Assembly (NCBI GenBank): GCA_038849025.1
Contig: JAWCNE010000006.1
Coordinates: forward strand, 1 to 41,757
Source of the DNA: WUQU01 sp038849025
GTDB taxonomy: Archaea > Thermoproteota > Bathyarchaeia > Bathyarchaeales > Bathycorpusculaceae
Reading direction: 5' to 3'
Length of the DNA stretch: 41,757 nt
A model generated the notes under the pieces. It ran no database searches. It was not told where the DNA came from and saw nothing but the letters and a program-made list of their open reading frames with translations. Both the position numbers and the translations under genes were made by a program. Position 1 is the first letter of the stretch; every line of letters starts with the position of its first letter. Of this stretch, positions 22,691-29,638 are shown piece after piece.

Positions 22691-24779
22691 CGTTTTTCCT
22701 CTCCTCTTTTAATGGACAATCTGGATTAAAGCACAATATCCATGGACGCCTCCCCTTAATTCGAACCTGAAGAGTGGGCCAACCGCATCCACGACAATTT
22801 TTTCCAACAGGCCGAACACCGCCCTTTTGTGGGAGGGGGAATGAGGCTTTACATTGGTTTTTGAAATAGTTTGTGCATCCTATAAACCGTTTGCCACTTT
22901 TTCGCGAATATAGTATCATTAGGTTACCCGCGCCGCAGACTGGGCACGTACCCACGATTCTTTCCTCAAATCTAGCTCTCTTTATGGCGTGGCTTAACTG
23001 TTCGCCTATAATTTTCTCCTTATTCTTTAATTCCTCTACCACGGGCTTCAGAATTTCAATAGCATCCAAAAGAACGTTTTCCCTCTTCTCCACATTTGCT
23101 TGAATATTATCCATCCTTTCTTCAAGATTTCTCGTCAAACTTACGGAAATAATGGGCGGACAATGTTTTTGAAGAACCTCAAGAACTTCGAAGCCCAAAT
23201 CTGTTACAACCATCCTTTCATCTCTAACATACTTCCTATCATAAAGGGTCTGTATAATATCCGCCCTGGTAGCCTTGGTTCCAATTCCAGCCTCCTCCAT
23301 TTCTTTTAGGAGACTGCCTGGGTTATACCTTGGTGGCGGTTTTGTGAACTTGTCTTCTAAGATTATCCGCCTAACATTAAGTTTTTGTCCTTCATGTATT
23401 GGCGGTAAAAGGACTTCCTCAGACCTTGCATAGGGTTCATAGAATCGTAGCCAACCCTCCTTTAGGGTTTGTCGTCCCCTCAGATAGAAACAGTGTCCAT
23501 CGATGTTGATTTGAACCTTTACGCTTTGCCTTATTGCGGGTTCGCCGAAAACGGCCATAAACCTTCTGATAACAAGATCCCAAATGCGCTTTTCAGAATC
23601 TTCCAGAATTCTTTCAGGCAAGTTTCCGGTTGGATAAATCGCGGGGTGCGCTGGGTCCTCTTTTTTCCCCTCGTTGGGCTTCAATTCCTTTTTAGAAAGA
23701 AGCTCTTCAACAAGCCTCCTATACTCCGAAACCTTGCCTAAGCTTTTTAATATGCCTTCGTAGTTTATTGCTGGAGGCAGCTTTTGGCTGCTTGTTCTCG
23801 GATAGGATATTAAAGCGTCTAGGTAGAGGCGTTGGGCAATGTCTAATGTGCGCCTCGGCGTGTACCCAAATAGGTTATAAGCTTCGCTTTGCAGTGAGCC
23901 GACATCGAAGGGTGTTGGGGGCATCTGATGGAACTGTTTAACGTCGATGTTCTCCACTTTTCCATCTTTTCCCTTACAATTATCTACGACAGCATCGGCT
24001 TCTTTCTTGGTTTCAATAATTTCTTTTTCATATTCCGCCTCAAAAATTTCCCCATTTATCTCAACTTCAGCTTTGATTTCCCAGTAAGGTGTGGGCACGA
24101 AACTTCTGATGGACTTCTCCCTTTCTACAAGAAAACTTAGGGTTGGCCCTTGAACCCTTCCAGTGCTTATGGTTGAATATCTACCACTCCAATCTTTTGC
24201 AGCTATGGTTAATGCCCGCGAAAGATTAACCCCATAAAGCCAATCAAGCTCATGGCGTGTTCTTCCAGCTTCTATGAGACTGAAATCCAGTTTTGGCAGC
24301 AGTTCAGCATAAGACTTTTCCAGCTCCTCCTTTGTCAAAGTGGAATACTTCATTCTTTTAGCTTCGCCCTCCTTGTTGCCACATGCGTATTTCAGAATGT
24401 AATATCCTATGATGCTTCCTTCAATATCATAGTCGCACGCGTCAATGTATGTGTCGGCGTCTTTCGCCAACTTTGAGATTGTTTCAAGCCAGACTCGGAT
24501 TTGTTTTGCCCCTCTTTCGGCAAGGTGCCGTGGAACCCATCTAAAACTGAATACGGGATAATAGTTTCTCCCACCCCTCTCCTCAGCAACCGTGTACAAG
24601 TGTCCTATAGCCGGAACAACGACTATCCGCGTGTCTCGTTCAGCCACGTAAAAGGGCACTCCGTTATCTTCCATTTTTTTAGCCTTACCCTTCAAATCAA
24701 GGGCTGAAGCTATTCTCTGGGCAGCGTCTGGTTTCTCCGTAATAATCAACGTGTATTTTCCCATGTTGACACAGACCAT
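22668..24779 (-). CDS. topA: DNA topoisomerase I (type IA)
   Basis: A 703-residue type IA topoisomerase that relaxes negatively supercoiled DNA by single-strand passage. The Toprim domain has IITEKPDAAQRIA and DACDYDIEGS with Asp116, Asp118 and Glu120. The catalytic tyrosine is Tyr326 in LISYPRTSSQ. The C-terminus carries zinc ribbons: CPVCGAG with a distal C-x5-C, and CRGCGWP with CFNPDCP. No reverse-gyrase helicase domain is present. The translation may start five codons later at MGKYTLI (24764), which better fits the family. It is followed by the small zinc-motif and Ost3/6-like genes in overlapping order. Confidence 0.95.
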   Translation of the reverse strand: MVCVNMGKYTLIITEKPDAAQRIASALDLKGKAKKMEDNGVPFYVAERDTRIVVVPAIGHLYTVAEERGGRNYYPVFSFRWVPRHLAERGAKQIRVWLETISKLAKDADTYIDACDYDIEGSIIGYYILKYACGNKEGEAKRMKYSTLTKEELEKSYAELLPKLDFSLIEAGRTRHELDWLYGVNLSRALTIAAKDWSGRYSTISTGRVQGPTLSFLVEREKSIRSFVPTPYWEIKAEVEINGEIFEAEYEKEIIETKKEADAVVDNCKGKDGKVENIDVKQFHQMPPTPFDVGSLQSEAYNLFGYTPRRTLDIAQRLYLDALISYPRTSSQKLPPAINYEGILKSLGKVSEYRRLVEELLSKKELKPNEGKKEDPAHPAIYPTGNLPERILEDSEKRIWDLVIRRFMAVFGEPAIRQSVKVQINIDGHCFYLRGRQTLKEGWLRFYEPYARSEEVLLPPIHEGQKLNVRRIILEDKFTKPPPRYNPGSLLKEMEEAGIGTKATRADIIQTLYDRKYVRDERMVVTDLGFEVLEVLQKHCPPIISVSLTRNLEERMDNIQANVEKRENVLLDAIEILKPVVEELKNKEKIIGEQLSHAIKRARFEERIVGTCPVCGAGNLMILYSRKSGKRFIGCTNYFKNQCKASFPLPQKGGVRPVGKNCRGCGWPTLQVRIKGRRPWILCFNPDCPLKEERKNAEMRSVQ

Positions 24780-24850
24780 TGCCTTATTAGGAGAGATTCT
24801 TAGAAATAAGCCTTTAATAGTTAGAGTTAAAAGTTTCTCCAGAAAATGCC

Positions 24851-25084
24851 TTGAACGAGTTTAAATCAGCAACCAATAAATATGTCGTAGATATTTCCAT
24901 TATTGTCGAGGGGTTGGAATTGCCTCAACATGTTGTTTGCCACGAGTGTGGCTTTGTTCTATATGAGGGTGATGAACTTAAACCTCCGGACGAAATTCTC
25001 CATAAACATAATGGGAAATGTCCCAAATGCGGTAGGAAACTTGCGTTTATACCCTTGAATGTTGAAGTTAAACCCGTAAAATAA
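24851..25084 (+). CDS. Small zinc ribbon protein
   Basis: A 77-residue protein with two C-x2-C knuckles (CHECG and CPKCG) 26 residues apart and a Pro-rich loop, a rubredoxin-like zinc ribbon. The only plausible start in frame is TTG 24851; the frame is open upstream to 24821 without ATG or GTG. TTTAATAG (24813-24820) is a possible TATA element for a leaderless transcript. It lies divergent to topA and upstream of aglB on the same strand. Function unknown; a role in nucleic-acid or protein binding is possible. The 160 bases before aglB hold a short GTG-started reading frame but no convincing gene. Confidence 0.65.
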   Translation: MNEFKSATNKYVVDISIIVEGLELPQHVVCHECGFVLYEGDELKPPDEILHKHNGKCPKCGRKLAFIPLNVEVKPVK

Positions 25085-25244
25085 ACCATCTGCTGAAAAA
25101 AAAGTAAACAATTGCGCTGTTTCCCTTTCAAAGCCTTGAAAATGTGTATGTGAAAGAAAAATGCCTAGCAAAAACCTTTGGACTAACCGTAAGAGAAATA
25201 AAGAAATAGCTCTCTCATAATCTGTTCAAAAGAGTTGAAGCGAA

Positions 25245-27500
25245 ATGAAGATTAAAGAAATGCTAACGAAAGAACGAATAATTAATGGTTTAAAAAACCT
25301 TGGGAAGCTCCGTCCAAAAATAGACCACGCCTCAATAATAACCTTTTCAGCTTTAATACTCATACTTTTCATAGCCTTTGCCATACGCCTTTTTCCAGTG
25401 CGCTGGGAAATAGCTCCGACAACTGGTAAATCTAATCTGCTATTGTCAGAATTTGACCCTTACTTTCAATACCGTTTCACAGAATACATTGTAAAAAACG
25501 GTTTCATTTCCTGGGCGTGGCCTACTCAATGGATTGATTATCAGCGATGGTACCCTCAAGGGATAAACGTTGCAGTAAACGGCTTTCCGGGGTTGCCCTT
25601 TACAGCGGCTTTTCTTTATAATATAGTTTCCGCGTTGGGCATAAGTATAGACTTAATGAGTTTTTGTGCATTGTTTCCAGCTATAATGGGAATGTTGGCT
25701 TCCCTCGTCATGTACTTTTTAGGAAAAGATATAGGAGGCAGACCTGTAGGTTTATTAGCTGCACTCTTTTTGGCTCTGCATCCATCTTACATTCAGCGGA
25801 CCAGTGTGGGATTTTTTGATGATGAGTCGATAGGGCTATTTGCTCTTCTATTGTTTGCCTTCCTGTTTTTAAGGGCGATTGAAGAGAATAGGCAGATAGG
25901 TTCCACAGTTAAGTACGCTCTTGCTTCAGGATTGGTTTTGGGATACTTCTGCGCTGGTTGGGGCGCCGCCTACTACCCAATAGGCGTCATAACCCTCTTT
26001 ACTTTTATATTAATAGTTGTAAAGAGGTACACCCGCCAACTCCTTTTAGCTTATAGCCTAACCTTTGGGTTAGGATTGTTTCTGGCCATCAATGTTCCAA
26101 AGCTTTCACCAACTTACCTGCTGACCAGCGCCATACTGCCAGTTGCCGGTGTCTTTGCCCTTTTGTGCCTTGCCGAAGTTTTTAAAAACATAACCACTGC
26201 AAAATGGAAAGTAATATCAGTTATCGTCTTTCTGGCAATAATAGTGGGCGGTTTCGCTATTCTTTCGCAGATGGGCTACGTACAAGGCATGGCTGGAAAG
26301 TTTTGGTCTGTCATAAACCCGTTCTACCGTGAGACTTCTCCGCTCATAGAATCTGTGGCTGAGCATAGAATATCTGCATGGGGCTCCATATACTATGACC
26401 TTGGCATAGGAATAATTTTCTTTGCTGTGGGTTTGTTCTTTGTTTTCGGAAACCTTAACAACAGAAACTTGTTTCTTTTGGTTTTAGGTTTAACCTCGCT
26501 TTACTTTGCATGTTCCATGGTACGGTTACTGGTGTTGATGGCTCCGGCATTTAGCCTTTTAGCCGCCGTAGGAATAAACGGTCTGCTAAAACCCTTTGTC
26601 ACCCTTTTAAAAGAACCGCCAAAAATCAGTGTGAAGAAAAAGTATGGGTTTGAACATGTTGGAAAAGAGTTCAGTGGAACAGCCATATTCCTCATATTCC
26701 TTGTCTTAATGACAAGCATAGCTTTTCCAATGCCAAAAGTGTATAGACAAGTTTATGCGCCAACCACTATATCCGGAGGTAGCCTTTCTATAGTCCCCGA
26801 AGCACCAGTACAGGAGTGGGTAAACATGTTAAAGTGGACTAGGGACAACCTGCAAGGGACAACTGTTGTGTGCAGCTGGTGGGACTACGGATACTGGCTG
26901 ACAATACTGGGAAACGTGACATCGCTTGCAGACAATGCTACTATAAACTCAACCCAAATAGAAAATATTGGCTTCATATTTATAGCCAACGAGACCCAAG
27001 CATTAAGAATGCTGAAGCTGTATGACGCAGAATACGTTCTTGTATTCGTAACCATCGACTATAACGGGAATTGGCTTAATGCTGGCGGCGACGAGGGGAA
27101 ATGGATGTGGATGGCAAGCATTTCAGGAAAGGCCCATGACCGCCTCGTAAGCAATGGTTTCATTCCAGAATGGGAAATGTGGACTGAAAATTTCGATGAA
27201 GTTAGAAAGATTTTTGGAAACTATACTTTAGGAACCCACTGGGCTGACACCAACGAAAACGGGCAAGTGGACAGCGGTGAAACCTTTCCTGCAAGTAGGG
27301 GACAAAATTCAACCATTTACAAACTGATGAATTACGGGAGGGAACGTTGGCTACAGAAACAAAAAGGTGGTTCATCGCCTACAACGAAGCTTTTATACTT
27401 TACAGAAGCCTACATTGCTGGACTGGACAATGATGGAAGCAAATATGGCGGCGTGGTTCCGCTTGTATGCCTCTACAAAATCAACTATCCAGACCAGTAA
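25245..27500 (+). CDS. aglB: Oligosaccharyltransferase AglB/STT3
   Basis: A 751-residue membrane enzyme that transfers lipid-linked oligosaccharide to Asn-x-Ser/Thr sequons outside the cell membrane. The first helix (about 29-50) leads to SEFDPYFQYR (68-77) with the metal-binding Asp71. FDDES (191-195) is the second acidic motif. About 12-13 helices follow, then the soluble domain with WWDYGYWL (WWDYG at 545-549), which reads the sequon. The C-terminal region contains several sequons of its own. The start has AAGAG-type context and the end overlaps the next gene by 34 bases, linking it to the lipid carrier enzyme. Confidence 0.97.
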   Translation: MKIKEMLTKERIINGLKNLGKLRPKIDHASIITFSALILILFIAFAIRLFPVRWEIAPTTGKSNLLLSEFDPYFQYRFTEYIVKNGFISWAWPTQWIDYQRWYPQGINVAVNGFPGLPFTAAFLYNIVSALGISIDLMSFCALFPAIMGMLASLVMYFLGKDIGGRPVGLLAALFLALHPSYIQRTSVGFFDDESIGLFALLLFAFLFLRAIEENRQIGSTVKYALASGLVLGYFCAGWGAAYYPIGVITLFTFILIVVKRYTRQLLLAYSLTFGLGLFLAINVPKLSPTYLLTSAILPVAGVFALLCLAEVFKNITTAKWKVISVIVFLAIIVGGFAILSQMGYVQGMAGKFWSVINPFYRETSPLIESVAEHRISAWGSIYYDLGIGIIFFAVGLFFVFGNLNNRNLFLLVLGLTSLYFACSMVRLLVLMAPAFSLLAAVGINGLLKPFVTLLKEPPKISVKKKYGFEHVGKEFSGTAIFLIFLVLMTSIAFPMPKVYRQVYAPTTISGGSLSIVPEAPVQEWVNMLKWTRDNLQGTTVVCSWWDYGYWLTILGNVTSLADNATINSTQIENIGFIFIANETQALRMLKLYDAEYVLVFVTIDYNGNWLNAGGDEGKWMWMASISGKAHDRLVSNGFIPEWEMWTENFDEVRKIFGNYTLGTHWADTNENGQVDSGETFPASRGQNSTIYKLMNYGRERWLQKQKGGSSPTTKLLYFTEAYIAGLDNDGSKYGGVVPLVCLYKINYPDQ

Positions 27501-28384
27501 AGGCGAATGTATTGTTTCCGAAAGTTCCAGATCACCATAAACCTGATAAGCCCCTAGTTCCAACAGGTCTAGGCGTAGCCTACGTAGTGGTAAGCGCAGT
27601 ATACCTCTTTTTATTGCACTTTTTCCTAGAAAGCGATGTATCCAACAATATTAATAGGGCTTTAACCTTGGCTGTTTGCGTTTTATTTGGAGGTTTTATG
27701 GGGCTGCTTGACGACTGGATGGACTTGCGATGGCGTTACAAGGCTTTTTTACCATTAATAGCATCAATACCTCTTATTGCATTGGCCTATAAGCTTCCTT
27801 ATATACGCACAAGTATAACAATCCCAATATTTGGGACTATAGCCTTCGGCAACTATTATTATTTCATATTGATTCCTCTAATTGTAACTGTAACCACTAA
27901 CACGGTTAACCAGTTGGGCGGATTAAATGGTTTAGAAACCGTTTGCCCAGCAATAGTTATGATAGGGTTAATGGCCGCTTCTGGGCCAAACGCTATTCTC
28001 TTGTCAATTCCGCTGGCTGTTTGGCTTGCGCTTGCCTTTTTCAATTTTCAAGGAAAAATTTTCGTTGGAAACACAGGCTCCTTTGCCATTGGAATAACAC
28101 TAGCTGCTTTTGCAATAATCTCTGATTTGAAATGGAATTTAATAATCTCGCTTTTGCCCTATATCCTTAATTCTTCAATGATTCTGTTAAATTACTTTAT
28201 TTTCAGGACCAAGGCACAGGTCTCTTTTGATGGTAAAAAACTGTTTTCAGACCATAGAAGAAGTTTGATTACGCTTATAACTTATCATAGACCTTTGACT
28301 GAACGCCAAGTCGTTGTTATAATAGCGATTTTGGTGGCGGCTTCAACTTTTGCAGCTTCCGCGGTTCAAATATTTTTAGTGTAG
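27467..28384 (+). CDS. UDP-GlcNAc:lipid-phosphate GlcNAc-1-P transferase family (MraY/WecA/AglH-like)
   Basis: A 305-residue polytopic enzyme of glycosyltransferase family 4. Motifs are PDHHKPDKPLVPTGLG (21-36), LLDDWMDL with the catalytic Asp pair (about 82-83), NQLGGLNGLE (148-157) and DHRRSL near the C-terminus. It would start N-glycan assembly on dolichyl phosphate by transferring a HexNAc phosphate. Nine or ten helices are visible, but the usual first helix before the HKP loop is missing: only about 20 hydrophilic residues precede it and the gene starts inside aglB. It is coupled to aglB by a 34-base overlap. The substrate sugar is not determined by sequence. Confidence 0.9.
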   Translation: MPLQNQLSRPVKANVLFPKVPDHHKPDKPLVPTGLGVAYVVVSAVYLFLLHFFLESDVSNNINRALTLAVCVLFGGFMGLLDDWMDLRWRYKAFLPLIASIPLIALAYKLPYIRTSITIPIFGTIAFGNYYYFILIPLIVTVTTNTVNQLGGLNGLETVCPAIVMIGLMAASGPNAILLSIPLAVWLALAFFNFQGKIFVGNTGSFAIGITLAAFAIISDLKWNLIISLLPYILNSSMILLNYFIFRTKAQVSFDGKKLFSDHRRSLITLITYHRPLTERQVVVIIAILVAASTFAASAVQIFLV

Positions 28385-28387
28385 GCT

Positions 28388-28410
28388 GTATGTAGTTTTT
28401 TGCTACACAC
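28388..28410 (+). terminator. Hairpin just after the GlcNAc-1-P transferase gene
   Basis: TGTAG (28391-28395) pairs with CTACA (28403-28407) around TTTTTTG, extended by GT/AC beyond one mismatch, four bases after the stop codon. It may mark the 3' end of the aglB transcript; archaeal terminators are mostly U-runs, so this is weak. Confidence 0.25.
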
Positions 28411-28480
28411 AAAAGGCAAAAATTTGTTAGGAGCGAGGCTTAATCACGGAGGTTGTTATAGTACAAATCCGCATAGTTTA

Positions 28481-28982
28481 ATGTGGGGAATCAAATATCA
28501 GTCCAACACTTTACGTTCCCAACGTTTCGGTTAAGGTAGAAATTACAAGTATAGTAGGGATTAAGCTAGATGTTAAAGGTGGGAGTGGAGCAGTAAATTT
28601 TGACGTTAAAGCGAAACTTGAAGAGAAAGAGCGGCGAAGCCAGCTGGTAGTTGTCTCTTTCAGTCTCCTTTTGACAACAAAACCTAGCATCGTAAAGTTT
28701 GAGGTTGAAGGCACAGCTACTTTAACAGGTAAAGACACAGAAATAGATAAAATGTTAGAGGTGGACCCGGAAACAAGAATTCCTTATGTTTTTCAGAAAG
28801 TTTACCAGCATGCTTTCACAGCCATGTACCTTTTGGCAACAATTTTGAACGCTCCTCCGCCGCCACATGATCTTTTGCTTTCAAAAAAGGAAGGAATACA
28901 GGTGGAGGAGGCTGCCGTAGAAGCGGAAACCGCTGAGGCCATTAAAGAAAAAATAGCCAGCGATACAGAACACGCAACTTGA
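28481..28982 (+). CDS. SecB-like beta-sheet protein with apparent frameshift at its start
   Basis: A reading frame open from 28482 to TGA 28982 encodes alternating beta strands (LYVPNVSVKVEITSI, QLVVVSFSLLLTT, PSIVKFEVEGTATL), then helices (YVFQKVYQHAFTAMYLLAT) and an acidic tail. The layout is reminiscent of SecB-like chaperone folds, from memory only. No ATG, GTG or TTG lies in this frame before TTG 28671, which would remove the first strands. ATG 28481 is one base out of frame; removing one G from the GGGG run at 28485-28488 would join it and give MWESNISPTLYVPN. So the gene is either frameshifted, mis-sequenced in a G run, or uses an unusual start. Confidence 0.55.
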
Positions 28983-29021
28983 GCGAAATTTATTAATAAC
29001 TTGGCGCTTCAAAGAGGAACA

Positions 29022-29029
29022 TTTATAAT
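29022..29029 (+). promoter_or_regulatory. TATA box and BRE of the queT transcript
   Basis: TTTATAAT is preceded by a purine-rich AAAGAGGAAC, a good BRE-TATA pair. It predicts a transcription start at about 29048-29053, so the leader is only about 65-70 bases long. Confidence 0.6.
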
Positions 29030-29045
29030 GTTTGCTTAAGGTAGT

Positions 29046-29116
29046 CGTTTTCTGTTGGCGGGTGAGTGGGCCTCCACCCGTTCCGCCATATAAACCCCGG
29101 AGTAGGAGGTGGAAAA
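29046..29116 (+). promoter_or_regulatory. Candidate riboswitch-like leader of queT
   Basis: The leader contains CGGGTG (29059-29064) able to pair with CACCCG (29075-29080), or alternatively TGGCGG (29056-29061) with CCGCCA (29083-29088) enclosing GTGG/CCAC (29066-29069 with 29074-29077). The loop segment CCTCC (29071-29075) is complementary to GGAGG (29105-29109) of the ribosome binding site, and CCACC (29074-29078) to GGTGG (29108-29112). Hairpin loop to ribosome-binding-site pairing is the architecture of compact translational switches such as preQ1 class I. The downstream gene imports a queuosine/archaeosine-type precursor. No exact match to a known class is claimed. Confidence 0.5.
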
Positions 29117-29620
29117 GTGAAAATTGAAAGTAAAGACTTAGCCTTAACAGCGGTTTTTGCTGCACTCTATGCTGCAGGGGTTATTATTCTGGCGCCCATA
29201 AGCTTCGGAGTTTACCAGGTCAGAGTTGCTGACGCTTTGCTTCCTTTGTCAATGATTTTTGGCATGCCCGTTGCGGTAGGGACTAGTTTGGGCTGTTTAG
29301 TTGCAAACATTTATGGCGGTTTACACATAGTCGATATAGTTGGCGGAGCAGCGGCAAACTTTGCGGCGTGCACTTTGGCATGGTATGTTGGCAGAGGCAA
29401 TATTGTCCGTAGACTCCTGGGATGTTTTGTCGAAACAGCAGTTGTAACAGCAATCGTTGGAAGCTATCTATCAATTATATTTGATGTTCCATTGGAACTT
29501 GGATTATTCGGCATTCTTGTTGGTTCCATAGTGGCGATTGACATTTTAGGCTTTGCGCTTTTAGAGGGTTTGCACCGGGGCGGGGTAAGGAGAAGATACG
29601 CTGAAAAGGAAGCAGCATAA
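29117..29620 (+). CDS. queT: QueT family ECF-type substrate-binding membrane protein
   Basis: A 167-residue integral membrane protein of the QueT family, S components of ECF transporters that take up queuosine precursors in bacteria. The conserved part is LAPISFGVYQVRVADALLPL followed by LGCLVANIYGG and LHIVDIVGGAAANFAA, ahead of later helices. About five or six helices. I chose GTG 29117 because AGGAGGTG lies five bases upstream; the frame is open for 17 more codons upstream but that part forms the structured leader. In archaea the product of a 7-deazaguanine precursor would be archaeosine in tRNA. No ECF ATPase genes are in the window. Confidence 0.85.
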   Translation: MKIESKDLALTAVFAALYAAGVIILAPISFGVYQVRVADALLPLSMIFGMPVAVGTSLGCLVANIYGGLHIVDIVGGAAANFAACTLAWYVGRGNIVRRLLGCFVETAVVTAIVGSYLSIIFDVPLELGLFGILVGSIVAIDILGFALLEGLHRGGVRRRYAEKEAA

Positions 29621-29638
29621 AACAGGGATAGAACGGTT

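Noticed and set aside
25085..25213. Short open frame ending VREIKK before aglB, possible gene remnant
   Set aside because: Only about 33 codons without ATG and without a recognisable domain; it could be chance, although the composition is protein-like.
29046..29116. Known fluoride (crcB) or TPP riboswitch upstream of queT
   Set aside because: Sequence lacks the consensus segments of either class that I know; only the general pseudoknot logic fits.
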